Under the pieces are notes generated by a model. That model saw nothing but the letters and a program-made list of their open reading frames with translations, was not told where the DNA came from and made no database searches. This document shows, piece by piece, positions 51,797 through 60,133 of a stretch of 64,000 nt of DNA. The DNA is from CAYOEV01 sp964403075 (GTDB lineage: Bacteria; Bacteroidota; Bacteroidia; Cytophagales; Cyclobacteriaceae). The translations under genes and the position numbers were made by a program. The stretch spans positions 62,001 through 126,000 of the forward strand of contig CAYOEV010000003.1 in NCBI GenBank assembly GCA_964403075.1, written 5' to 3'. Within the stretch, counting starts at the first letter, position 1. Every line of letters starts with the position of its first letter.

Positions 51797-53106
51797 GGCC
51801 TTCGGCGGACGGTGGTCTTCGTATTGATCCAACAACCCACTTCTATCAACTGCCCTTCTTCATAGCCTTCTGTAAATATGACATCGATGGCGGGAAACTG
51901 GCTAGCGGCTGCGGCCATCTGACTGCTGTTGCCGGCTTTCTGAAAAGCGTCGTAAGCGGCAAAGAACACTGCACGGTCTTTCACCCGACTTTCACCTACG
52001 CTACAATTTTTAAATGAGGAATAATATAAGGAACCGATGATATTGTAAGCGGCTGAATTGCCGGGACTTAGACCCAACGCCTCAAAAGCCAGTTGACGTG
52101 CTTTGGATAATTGGCCTTTCTTTTGGTAAGCACGTGCCTGGCCGATCAGTACTTCTACTTGTCGTTCAACATCTGTGGCAAGCGTGAAAGCTTGTTGAAA
52201 AAGCGTCAAGGCTTTATCGTAGTCACCTTGATCCATTCTTCGCTCTGCAAGAATTGCGAGCAGTTTAGGCTCTGGTTCCTCTTTCACAATGGCTTCCCCG
52301 GCGTCTACAAAGTAATCATTGGAAGAGCACTTTGCTTTAAGGGAGTACAGAAATATCTTTTTTGCCGTGCCGATGTCTGTAGGATCTTTTTGAAATTTAG
52401 GTACGAGGGTTGTTTCAATGAACTCGCAGGTGAGCAGCCCCTCTATGGAGGTAAGTAGGGCATCGATTTTGTCCTGATCTTTTGTGAGACGTGCATCCGA
52501 TTGAGCCATTTTTAATTTCTCTTCGATGATTTCAGAGATTTCTCCATGAATGGCAAGCACCGATTCTCCGGGCATTTGTTCCGGCTGGGACTCATGGTAA
52601 TATTTGGCCAAAGTCATGTACGGCACGTGATTGAAGTTGGAAATACCTACACCGTTGATTTGGTAAGCCTGTTTGTACAGTTCATGCAGTAAGCCAAACT
52701 TTTTTGGTTGCTTGTAATAAAGTTTAAATGCAGCGTATGCTTTGCGGTCTAGCACAGCGGCCTCGTCGCCGAAATATTCAATGCGTCGGTCGTACATCCA
52801 TAGCAGGGAATCTTCCAACTTTGGCCGGCGCCCATCGGTGAGGTCTTTGACGAGAACCTCTTCGATACTCTTCGCACCATCTATGTAAATGGACGGATTT
52901 AGGTTGGGGTTATTCGTATATAACCAGCGAAGTGTTTTCAGCGCTGCCTCGTATTTATCCTGGCCCATCAAGACTTTATAGTAGGCTTGCTTTTCCTGTG
53001 CCTGCTCATAAAGTTTTTCATCCTCGGGCCAATTCCACCCTGCCTGACCGAAAGTATGCTGAACGAAAAAGAAATTCAGGATAAGTAACGAAATAATTAA
53101 TTTCAT
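51793..53106 (-). CDS. Secreted or periplasmic TPR-repeat protein
   Basis: 437 residues with a signal peptide (MKLIISLLILNFFFVQHTFGQ). Helix-pair repeats follow: KYEAALKTLRWLYTNNPNLNPS, DYDKALTLFQQAFTLATDVERQ, GQLSKARQLAFEALGLSPGNSAAYN, and a C-terminal piece with paired Cys. TPR proteins of this kind serve as scaffolds in the periplasm or with the outer membrane of Bacteroidota; no named function is apparent. Convergent with the aminotransferase gene, divergent from marC. Confidence 0.82.
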   Translation of the reverse strand: MKLIISLLILNFFFVQHTFGQAGWNWPEDEKLYEQAQEKQAYYKVLMGQDKYEAALKTLRWLYTNNPNLNPSIYIDGAKSIEEVLVKDLTDGRRPKLEDSLLWMYDRRIEYFGDEAAVLDRKAYAAFKLYYKQPKKFGLLHELYKQAYQINGVGISNFNHVPYMTLAKYYHESQPEQMPGESVLAIHGEISEIIEEKLKMAQSDARLTKDQDKIDALLTSIEGLLTCEFIETTLVPKFQKDPTDIGTAKKIFLYSLKAKCSSNDYFVDAGEAIVKEEPEPKLLAILAERRMDQGDYDKALTLFQQAFTLATDVERQVEVLIGQARAYQKKGQLSKARQLAFEALGLSPGNSAAYNIIGSLYYSSFKNCSVGESRVKDRAVFFAAYDAFQKAGNSSQMAAAASQFPAIDVIFTEGYEEGQLIEVGCWINTKTTVRRRP

Positions 53107-53156
53107 GAGTTCGATAGATTTTGTTCGTTTGCGACCGCAAAACTGATCATATAATC

Positions 53157-53187
53157 TTAAACGGCTGGCGGCAACGGATTAGTTTTG
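53157..53187 (+). promoter_or_regulatory. Likely promoter of the marC-rnhA pair
   Basis: TTA (53157-53159, near-match to TTG), a 20-nt spacer, then TAGTTTTG (53180-53187), an exact TAnnTTTG element. Transcription would start about 10 nt before the GTG of the marC-like gene. Confidence 0.42.
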
Positions 53188-53203
53188 TGTTAAAAAAATA
53201 TCC

Positions 53204-53773
53204 GTGTTCGCTTTCAAAGAAATTCTCTCTGTAACGCTCATCCTTTTTTCAGTAATCGATATTCTGGGCAGCATTCCTATAATTTTAGATCTAAGAAAGA
53301 AGGTGGGTCATGTACAATCAGAAAAAGCAACCATAGTTTCGGGTGTATTGATGGTGGCTTTTTTGTTTTTAGGAGAAGCCATTCTGCATTTATTGGGTTT
53401 AGATGTGGGTTCATTTGCCATTTCCGGGGCCATTATCATTTTTGTCATAGGCATGGAAATGATTCTGGGATTTCAATTTTTCAAGTATGAACCCGAGTCG
53501 GTGTCCGCTACCTCTATCGTACCTATTGCTTTCCCGTTGATCGCGGGGGCTGGCACTTTGACCACCATTCTTTCTTTGCGGGCAGAATTTCAGACACAAA
53601 ACATACTGGTGGGAATCATTGCGAATCTGATGTTGGTTTATGCTGTTTTGAAAACTACTGGGTGGCTGGAGAAGAAAATTGGGCCTGGTGGTTTCTTAAT
53701 TTTAAGAAAGGTTTTTGGTATCATCCTGCTGTCCATAGCCATCAAGTTGTTCAAGAACAACTGGTTTTTATGA
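53204..53773 (+). CDS. MarC family integral membrane protein
   Basis: 189 residues with six predicted helices: ILSVTLILFSVIDILGSIPIIL, VSGVLMVAFLFLGEAILHLLGL, FAISGAIIIFVIGMEMILGF, SIVPIAFPLIAGAGTLTTIL, and two more. The SIPI and PLIAGAGT motifs are those of MarC/YhgN/SnatA. The family is assigned to transport, possibly amino-acid export, without firm proof. Start is GTG at 53204; the stop overlaps the rnhA start (ATGA). Confidence 0.9.
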   Translation: MFAFKEILSVTLILFSVIDILGSIPIILDLRKKVGHVQSEKATIVSGVLMVAFLFLGEAILHLLGLDVGSFAISGAIIIFVIGMEMILGFQFFKYEPESVSATSIVPIAFPLIAGAGTLTTILSLRAEFQTQNILVGIIANLMLVYAVLKTTGWLEKKIGPGGFLILRKVFGIILLSIAIKLFKNNWFL

Positions 53774-54205
53774 TACGACTTTACACGGACGGGTCAGCCA
53801 AGGGTAATCCAGGGCCGGGTGGTTATGGGGTCGTCTTAGCACATGGTNNNNNNNNNNGCCGGTTTTCGGAAAACTACCAACAACCGCATGGAGCTACTGG
53901 CAGTCATTGCGGGGCTGGAAGCAATCAAAAAGCCGGGGTGGGAGGTATTGGTAATCTCAGATTCCAAATATGTGGTAGACGCAGTGACCAAAGGTTGGTT
54001 GAAGGGCTGGGTGAAGAAGAATTTTAAGGATAAAAAAAATGTGGACCTCTGGAAACGATATTTGGAGGTGTCCAAAAATCATAAGGTGTCTTTCCAATGG
54101 GTCAAAGGTCATGCAGGACATCCACAGAATGAGCGTTGTGACCAATTGGCTGTGGCAGCGGCGGACTTGCCCAATTTGCCACCGGATCTAGGCTATGAAA
54201 CATAA
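53770..54205 (+). CDS. rnhA: Ribonuclease HI, interrupted by an assembly gap
   Basis: From the ATG at 53770 the first 26 codons read MIRLYTDGSAKGNPGPGGYG and on (Asp7). Ten N follow at 53848-53857, then the protein resumes in another frame at 53858 with GFRKTTNNRMELLAVI (catalytic Glu), LVISDSKYVVD (Asp) and WVKGHAGHPQNERCDQLA (His, Asp). All four DEDD carboxylates are present, so the gene is probably intact in the genome. By comparison with the family about 7-8 codons are missing; the frame shift comes from the placeholder length. It degrades RNA in RNA-DNA hybrids. Confidence 0.9.
53848..53857. other. Assembly gap (ten N)
   Basis: Placeholder inside rnhA. Both flanks encode matching parts of RNase HI, so the true missing sequence must be a multiple of three; ten is not, and the number is arbitrary. 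Confidence 0.95.
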
Positions 54206-54227
54206 AAAAACCGCTCCAAAAAGGAGC
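54203..54227 (-). terminator. Terminator of the Calx-beta lipoprotein gene
   Basis: Stem GCTCC (54213-54217) and GGAGC (54223-54227) with a 5-nt loop; on the minus strand it is followed by GG and seven T. It ends the lipoprotein transcript 30 nt after its stop. The stem is short, and on the plus strand it lies just after rnhA without a clear U-tract. Confidence 0.65.
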
Positions 54228-54254
54228 TGCTTTCATATTGGATTAGATTTTTAT

Positions 54255-55595
54255 TTACTCAGACACAGGTTTCACCAGATAAGCAGGCACCTCAGCCAGC
54301 GCATCAAAACGCTCAGCTTCAGAAGTCCCCATCAATCCCACATAGCCAATGGCACCTGTAAGTGGGTTTACAGTGACCAAAAACTGATAGGTGGTAGAAG
54401 ACTCAAAACCATCGGTTTTTAAAAAATCTATGGATTCGCCTTCATAATCATAAGCGTCTAAAATACCGTAGATGGTTCCATCTACACCTGTGGAAAGTGT
54501 GCGCATATCAATGTCGAAAGTATTAAAATCGGCGAAATCGGAGGTAAATGACGCTACGTCATCAAATGACGCATTTTTAAATGAACCCTCTTCTGCATCC
54601 GCTACGTGGTAGGATTGGAAGTACAATCCGTCGCCGCTTTGGGCAACCAAAACTGAATCGTCATCTTGTGTGGTCATGCCCCCATTGCAGCAGAACGCTG
54701 TGGTCAATGAAGCATCTGTAAGACTGCCATCCGCTTTATCGAAGCCAAGGATGCCCGTAAATGAGGATACTCCTTCATTTCTGACCAAAATTTCTCCTGA
54801 CGTGGTCACATTGCCTGCATAGGCAATCAACTCGTCATTTTGGATGGAAATATTACCAAATCCGCTCCATCCATTGACAGTGGTAGCCGATCCTGGATCT
54901 TTGGCATTCAGTACTGAGGCCTCTCCTGTAGACAAGTCCACACCATACAGATAACCCGCCTTGGCGTCTCCGCCGCCCGCAGCTACAAATGCCTGATCTG
55001 TGGCATAATCGTAAACCAGCCCTCTCAAATTGGTCAAAGGCTCCATCGACTCATCGACAATGATTTTTGAAAAAGTGGTGGCCCCTGAGGTAGGATCTAC
55101 TTGATAGAGCACGCCATTGGAGCGGCGCAGAGCCACGAAAGTGGTACGGTCTACATCTATCAGGTTCACGGTTACCTCACCCAACCCGGCCAGGTCAAAT
55201 GCTTCTATACTTGTGGTCGCACCCACGAGGATGGTTTCATCATCTTCAGCCGTGTCATCTGCCACCGGCGTGATGGCCACAGACTTAGTCACATCACCTT
55301 CTGCAAAATTGAGGGTAATCGCACCATCAGTGGCAGCGGGTACTGTAGTGTAATCATCACCGTAGGTGGCCGTACCTGACAGGTTGATGGTTATGGTACC
55401 TTCCACAGGAGCAGGGTTTTCAAAAGTCAGATTAATTGTCGTCTCTCCTCCATTTTCCAATAACGCTAACGATTCTGTATCGAAAGACAAGGCCGAAGGA
55501 TCAATGGTAATGGGGCTACTGGCGTCGTCGTCTCCGCAACTTACTAGCGCAAAAGCCACGAACATTAGCGATAAAAATTTCAAACTGTTTCTCAT
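54255..55595 (-). CDS. Lipoprotein with Calx-beta-like domain and beta-propeller-like repeat
   Basis: 446 residues. Lipoprotein signal (MRNSLKFLSLMFVAFALVSC, Cys20), then a Calx-beta-like domain (about 30-150) with the tell-tale GTATYGDDYTTV and DDTAEDDETILV acidic segments, which bind Ca2+ in relatives. The rest (about 150-446) holds repeated YQVDPTSGATTF, YGVDLSTGEASVL and VTVNPLTGAIGYVGL units, typical of a beta-propeller. Probably exposed at the outer membrane; no enzymatic motif seen. A TAAATTTG element upstream (55633-55626, within the end of the GT4 gene region) may be its promoter. Confidence 0.8.
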   Translation of the reverse strand: MRNSLKFLSLMFVAFALVSCGDDDASSPITIDPSALSFDTESLALLENGGETTINLTFENPAPVEGTITINLSGTATYGDDYTTVPAATDGAITLNFAEGDVTKSVAITPVADDTAEDDETILVGATTSIEAFDLAGLGEVTVNLIDVDRTTFVALRRSNGVLYQVDPTSGATTFSKIIVDESMEPLTNLRGLVYDYATDQAFVAAGGGDAKAGYLYGVDLSTGEASVLNAKDPGSATTVNGWSGFGNISIQNDELIAYAGNVTTSGEILVRNEGVSSFTGILGFDKADGSLTDASLTTAFCCNGGMTTQDDDSVLVAQSGDGLYFQSYHVADAEEGSFKNASFDDVASFTSDFADFNTFDIDMRTLSTGVDGTIYGILDAYDYEGESIDFLKTDGFESSTTYQFLVTVNPLTGAIGYVGLMGTSEAERFDALAEVPAYLVKPVSE

Positions 55596-55604
55596 AATAA
55601 GTAA

Positions 55605-56801
55605 TTAGGTAATTATCAAACTACTCAAATTTATAACTGTTTTGTCTACAAAACGATTCGGACCAAATTTTTCATCTACATATAATTTTAGGTGTAGAGG
55701 ATTATATCGTGCATAACATTTTGATAATGTCGTAATTCCTGTGGCTAAACCTAGTATATCTTCCGTGTGGACTAACTTTCCCACTTGGGCACTGACAATG
55801 TCTTCCGGCCCTCCGCAGCGAGTGGCCAATACGGGTTTGCCACAGGCCAAAGCCTCCAACAGCACATTTCCAAAAGTTTCGTGCCGGCTGGGCAACACGT
55901 AAAAATCACATTGCTGCATGTGTGCCCTCACCTGCTCTCGGTTCATGAGGCCTAACCATTGAAATCGATCCGCTACGCCTTCGCGTTGTGCCAGCCTTTG
56001 GTAAGTACTGAGCTGACTTCCCGTTCCGCCCAAATAAATTTCTCCCTCGAATGATTTACCCAAATGTGCAACCGCCCGGATCAGCAGATCATAGCCCTTT
56101 TGCCTTTCCATGCGGCCAACAGAAAAAATTCTTACACCTTTAGTTTTTCGGGTTGTTTGTTTCGCTAACGGGTAAAACAGGTCTGTGTCCACCGGATTGT
56201 GAATGGTCGTGACCTTTGTAAATCCAAAAGACCGGACGTTTTCTTCAAGAGAAGAGCTGGTGGCGATCAGTAGTTGTGCGGGTTCGAGTACCTGTCTAAT
56301 GCGGTCCTTCAGCTTGCCATTATGCAGGTACTGCTCAAACGGCCAGGGGCTCATTCGTAACGTAACTACATAGGGCACCTTATATTTCTCAGACAAGGCC
56401 TTCGCAAGAAAAGCTCCCGGGTAGGTGGCCTGGGCATGTAGCACATCAACGGGTCCGACCAAATTGACGAAATGTTTAAAATGCCTGTCAGCGGTGCGAA
56501 AAAGCTGTGGCATATTTCCCCCTAGTTTTTGTGTCCAGGTATACACCGGATCAAAATAGTGATGAATATTGTCTTTTTGTCGGTGGTGACCGATCGGCTG
56601 TCGTCGTCGGAGTTTAGCCATATTCCCAACCACATCCCTGACCCAGAGCATGTGCATCGGGTCTCCCTGCCCCCAGGTACTTACACCAAACAGACTTTCA
56701 GGTAAATGTTTGGCCAGTATTTCGATCTGCTCTTTCACAAAAACCCCGTAAATCGGATGGTTTGCCGAGGGATAAAAAGAAGGTAAGTAAAACACCTTCA
56801 T
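55605..56801 (-). CDS. Glycosyltransferase family 4
   Basis: 398 residues from the ATG at 56801 (MKVFYLPSFYPSANHPIYG). GT-B fold: an acceptor domain with VDVLHAQATYPGAFLAKAL, then the donor domain with IFSVGRMERQKGYDLLIRAV and the E-x7-E-like SRHETFGNVLLEALACGKPVLAT. It adds a sugar from a nucleotide donor to a surface glycan or lipid carrier in the cytosol. A frame 28 codons longer is rejected since it would overlap the MTase gene deeply. Overlaps that gene by 4 nt. Confidence 0.9.
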   Translation of the reverse strand: MKVFYLPSFYPSANHPIYGVFVKEQIEILAKHLPESLFGVSTWGQGDPMHMLWVRDVVGNMAKLRRRQPIGHHRQKDNIHHYFDPVYTWTQKLGGNMPQLFRTADRHFKHFVNLVGPVDVLHAQATYPGAFLAKALSEKYKVPYVVTLRMSPWPFEQYLHNGKLKDRIRQVLEPAQLLIATSSSLEENVRSFGFTKVTTIHNPVDTDLFYPLAKQTTRKTKGVRIFSVGRMERQKGYDLLIRAVAHLGKSFEGEIYLGGTGSQLSTYQRLAQREGVADRFQWLGLMNREQVRAHMQQCDFYVLPSRHETFGNVLLEALACGKPVLATRCGGPEDIVSAQVGKLVHTEDILGLATGITTLSKCYARYNPLHLKLYVDEKFGPNRFVDKTVINLSSLIIT

Positions 56802-57484
56802 GACCTGGGGCTTAACAAAAGCCAACCGATAGAATCGGACCGCCACTCCTGAAGTAAGCCCCACCAGTAGCGCTGCAGCACCCAACGGAAGGGCACGCTG
56901 AATGGGTAATCTGTGGATTTCCTATCTTCTACAGGGAAGAAGGCCACCCCGTGGGTGGGTGTACTTCTTTGCGTGATGGCTCTCCGGATGTGCTGCCCGT
57001 GAACTTCAACCAAAATGGTGCATTGTTGCCAGGCTTTGAGTCGCTGGTTGTCCAGCAACTTCATTTCTTCGCCTTCTACATCCATCAATATAAAATCGCG
57101 GACAGATTGCGTGTCTTCGTCTTTTCTAAAGGTGGGTTTTTGCGTGATGTGTAAACCATTGATCAAGGCTAGCCGGGTTAGAAGGTCCTGGCCTGCTATA
57201 TCAGATTCATAGGCCCACACAGGTCGCTGCCACCGGCGCGACAAACCTGCGGCATAATACCCCTCTGCCGCGCCTATGATGATAATCTTGTCAAAATGTT
57301 GTCCATCCAGGGCGTAGAGAATCTGATGAATTTCCCGCTCATAACTTCCGATGATTTTGGGGAAATAGGCACTATTTACGCTGTCTTTGACGTAGAACAT
57401 ACCAGCAAAAGGGCCGCTGATTATTTGTTTGTCGGACAATCTGCAAACGTATGCTTTGCAAAAGGTGATGGGTGAAAGTCGCAT
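56798..57484 (-). CDS. FkbM-like SAM-dependent methyltransferase
   Basis: 228 residues. A class I methyltransferase pattern: KIIIIGAAEGYYAAGLSRRW (SAM-binding Gly-rich loop), an acidic strand end VWAYESD, and FILMDVEGEEMKLLD, the Asp-x-Glu-Gly-x-Glu motif of FkbM family enzymes. The N-terminal 70 residues are unlike the core family and may bind the acceptor. Function unknown; its place before a GT4 gene and divergent from a GT2 gene suggests modification of a surface glycan (inference). Confidence 0.72.
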   Translation of the reverse strand: MRLSPITFCKAYVCRLSDKQIISGPFAGMFYVKDSVNSAYFPKIIGSYEREIHQILYALDGQHFDKIIIIGAAEGYYAAGLSRRWQRPVWAYESDIAGQDLLTRLALINGLHITQKPTFRKDEDTQSVRDFILMDVEGEEMKLLDNQRLKAWQQCTILVEVHGQHIRRAITQRSTPTHGVAFFPVEDRKSTDYPFSVPFRWVLQRYWWGLLQEWRSDSIGWLLLSPRS

Positions 57485-57532
57485 TTCTACTGAAACCTAA
57501 ATATTTTGCTGCACAATCAATTCACATTTGCT

Positions 57533-58372
57533 TTGAATGAGCCGCTAGTTTCTGTCATTTGTTTATGTCACAATCAGGCAGCGTATGTGCAAGAGGCCGT
57601 TCAATCAGTCTTAAAGCAAACATACCAGCCTGTTGAGTGCATATTGGTGGACGATGGGAGTACAGATGACAGCAAGGAAGTCCTAAGTCACCTTTCTTCC
57701 AAATACCAATTGCCTTTTGTTTCCCTGGAAGCAATACACGGGAATTGCGTGGCATTCAATCGTGGATGGATGCAATCAAAAGGTGAATTTATTATTGATC
57801 TCGCAGCGGATGATGTGTTGATGCCACAGCGCGTAGCGTTGGGGGTGTCTCGAATGCAGAGCACCGGGGCTGGCATCCATTATTCAGATGTGGCCTTAAT
57901 CGACCCACAGGGTGTGCTGGTAGGCAAACATGAAACCAGGAGTTGGCTGAATACAATGGACCAGTTGGAGGGTGACCTTTACGCCCAATTGGTAGCCAAG
58001 TATTTTATCAACGCCGCATCAATGATGTTTAGGCGGGGCGTTTTGGAAAGTTTGGGGGGGTATGACGAGCAGTTAGCCTACGAGGACTTTGACTTTTGGG
58101 TTCGTAGTGCCAGACAGTTCGAATACTGCTTCACCGAAGAATTTCTGGTTAAAAAAAGGATAGTCGAAGGCTCACTCTCTACGCAGCAAACCAAATGGAA
58201 GTCGGTCCATTTGACTACCAACTATTTAGTATGTCAAAAAATCCAGCAGCTAAATCAAACGGCTGCAGATCGTAAGGCCTTTCGAACACGCGTGTGGACG
58301 GAAATGAAACAGGCGTTGAAATGGGGGAGGTATGATTTGGCGGTTCGTTATCTACTATTCATGTTTCATTGA
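57533..58372 (+). CDS. Glycosyltransferase family 2
   Basis: About 279 residues: PLVSVICLCHNQAAYVQEAVQSVLKQTY, ILVDDGSTDDS with the DDGS motif, GEFIIDLAADDVLMPQRV and YDEQLAYEDFDFWVR, all GT-A hallmarks. Inverting transferase on a nucleotide sugar for a surface glycan. No in-frame ATG lies at the front; TTG at 57533 (MNEPLVSV) fits the family best, TTG at 57506 adds nine residues. Divergent from the FkbM-like gene. Confidence 0.9.
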   Translation: MNEPLVSVICLCHNQAAYVQEAVQSVLKQTYQPVECILVDDGSTDDSKEVLSHLSSKYQLPFVSLEAIHGNCVAFNRGWMQSKGEFIIDLAADDVLMPQRVALGVSRMQSTGAGIHYSDVALIDPQGVLVGKHETRSWLNTMDQLEGDLYAQLVAKYFINAASMMFRRGVLESLGGYDEQLAYEDFDFWVRSARQFEYCFTEEFLVKKRIVEGSLSTQQTKWKSVHLTTNYLVCQKIQQLNQTAADRKAFRTRVWTEMKQALKWGRYDLAVRYLLFMFH

Positions 58373-58609
58373 ATGATCGTCAATGCCTATTCCTGTGTAA
58401 GTGCGACATCAAACCGACTGGCATGGTCTCCTTTACTGTGATGCACTCCTGATTTTTGTCTGTGGCATTTTCTGCCTGATGTCGGCAGCTGCTCGCGATT
58501 GTTATCGGGATGGAAAACGTATGGTAGTACTGGTACCTTCGACGATGTGTGCAACTACAGGTTACATAAATGGCGAAAATCACCTATTTTTAAAATTAAA
58601 ACCTAACCC

Positions 58610-59209
58610 ATGAGACCATTGATGACCTGTTTGTTCCTGGGCCTGCTAGTTTATAGCCAGGGGCAAAATATTCAGCCGTTAATCGCACCCGAACCTTTTA
58701 TAAGGGCCTTTCAGGAGGCTGTGCAACAGGAGGATTTTGCGGCAGTCGAGGCCTTGCTGTTTGATCGACAGGACATTGCAGAGGCGAAAAAAATGCTAAA
58801 AAAGGCAGTAAATCCGGAATTGGTAAAAAGAGCTGAGAAAATAAACCGGGAAATCATCCAGGTAGAAGACAATTATGAGGAATTCAAGGCAGATTTTTCC
58901 CGTGAAATAAGAGCCGGCTGGGATGGTTTGATGGCATATGATGAAGAAAATGGGTTTCAATGGGCAGATTTACAGTACGTCTTTGCCAGTTACAATATCA
59001 GGAAGCGCGACCTACTCAGTGTGCGAATGGAAGCTGAATTACGCTTTTTCACGGAAACCGGCAAAGAGGTGGTGCTTCATCTAGAGGGGCGACAGTTGGC
59101 AGGGCGGTGGCGATTGAACCAATTCCGTCCGGAAATAGAGACACCAACTGAAGAGGAGGCTTACGAGGAGTTGGAAGAAGCCGTTGAAACCATAGAGGAG
59201 GAAAAATAA
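58610..59209 (+). CDS. Secreted protein of unknown function (199 aa)
   Basis: 199 residues with a signal peptide (MRPLMTCLFLGLLVYSQGQ). The mature part is helical at first (FIRAFQEAVQQEDFAAVEALLFD), suggesting an NTF2-like or SnoaL-type small fold, then beta strands (LLSVRMEAELRFFTETGKEVVLHLEGRQLAGRWRLNQF), and ends with a very acidic tail (TEEEAYEELEEAVETIEEE). Family not recognised. Preceded by 237 nt without a convincing gene, followed at 9 nt by the convergent rsgA. Confidence 0.75.
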   Translation: MRPLMTCLFLGLLVYSQGQNIQPLIAPEPFIRAFQEAVQQEDFAAVEALLFDRQDIAEAKKMLKKAVNPELVKRAEKINREIIQVEDNYEEFKADFSREIRAGWDGLMAYDEENGFQWADLQYVFASYNIRKRDLLSVRMEAELRFFTETGKEVVLHLEGRQLAGRWRLNQFRPEIETPTEEEAYEELEEAVETIEEEK

Positions 59210-59218
59210 GCTCCTCTG

Positions 59219-60133
59219 TCAGTGGGTACTTGTGAGCATATTGAGGTAGCTGGCGTACCTAAATTCAGCGATGTCTCCGGCTGCCATGGCTGCTTTTACT
59301 GCGCATCCTGGTTCATTGCTATGGCTGCAGTTGTGAAATTGACAGGCACCCATAAGGTCGCGCATCTCGGGAAAGTAGTGCGCAAGTTCTTGTGATTCTA
59401 CCTCCGCCAAACCCAGCTCTTTAATGCCTGGCGTATCTATTAAATGTGACTGTGAATCAACGTCAAACATTTCCGCGAAAGTGGTGGTGTGCCGGCCTTT
59501 GTTGGCAAATCCGGAGATGTCTCCCACTTCCTGTGCCGCCTCTTGTACCAGCGCATTGATCAATGTAGATTTACCTGTACCGGAATGACCAGCCAATAGC
59601 GTGTTACGTTCCGTCAAAGCTGCCCTCAAAGCCTGTGAAGGGGGTCGATTAGCGAAGGCTTCCATGAATGTGGCATAACCCAACTGCTCATATACGGCGC
59701 CAAAGAGGTACCACTGATCCAATTCCTTTGTAGTCAGCAGGTCACATTTGTTTAATACGACCAGTCCCGGTATACGGTAGGCTTCCAGTGTTACCAAAAA
59801 GCGGTCTATAAAAACAATCGATGTTCGGGGTGTGTGGAATGTGAACAACACCAGCGCCTGGTCTACATTGGCCGCCACGAGATGGGTAAAACTTTTGCGT
59901 TTCGGAGATTCGCGTGCCACGTAATTTTCCCTGGGTAGAATGTCGCTAATGATCCAGTCGCCTTCACCTTTTTCATTGGGTACGATCATTACATAATCCC
60001 CCACAGCAATAGGATTGGTTATTTTTTTGCCTTCCAGCCTGAATTTACCCCTGAGGCGAGCCGTATATCTCTGGCCATCCTGGCTCCTGACACCATACCA
60101 CATTCCGGTGGTTTTAATGACCTGCGCCTTCAT
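59219..60133 (-). CDS. rsgA: Ribosome small subunit-dependent GTPase A
   Basis: 304 residues: OB-fold N-terminal domain (about 1-70), then a circularly permuted GTPase with G4 first (LNKCD), G1 GHSGTGKSTLINAL, G3 DTPGIKELG, and a C-terminal zinc domain (CQFHNCSHSNEPGC). RsgA checks the decoding centre of the maturing 30S subunit. Overlaps waaA by 4 nt (60130-60133). Confidence 0.95.
   Translation of the reverse strand: MKAQVIKTTGMWYGVRSQDGQRYTARLRGKFRLEGKKITNPIAVGDYVMIVPNEKGEGDWIISDILPRENYVARESPKRKSFTHLVAANVDQALVLFTFHTPRTSIVFIDRFLVTLEAYRIPGLVVLNKCDLLTTKELDQWYLFGAVYEQLGYATFMEAFANRPPSQALRAALTERNTLLAGHSGTGKSTLINALVQEAAQEVGDISGFANKGRHTTTFAEMFDVDSQSHLIDTPGIKELGLAEVESQELAHYFPEMRDLMGACQFHNCSHSNEPGCAVKAAMAAGDIAEFRYASYLNMLTSTH

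Noticed and set aside
58401..58613. 70-codon plus-strand frame before the 199-aa secreted protein
   Set aside because: Starts with GTG, has Cys/His-rich low-quality composition and no domain; the ATGA junction with the next gene is probably chance.
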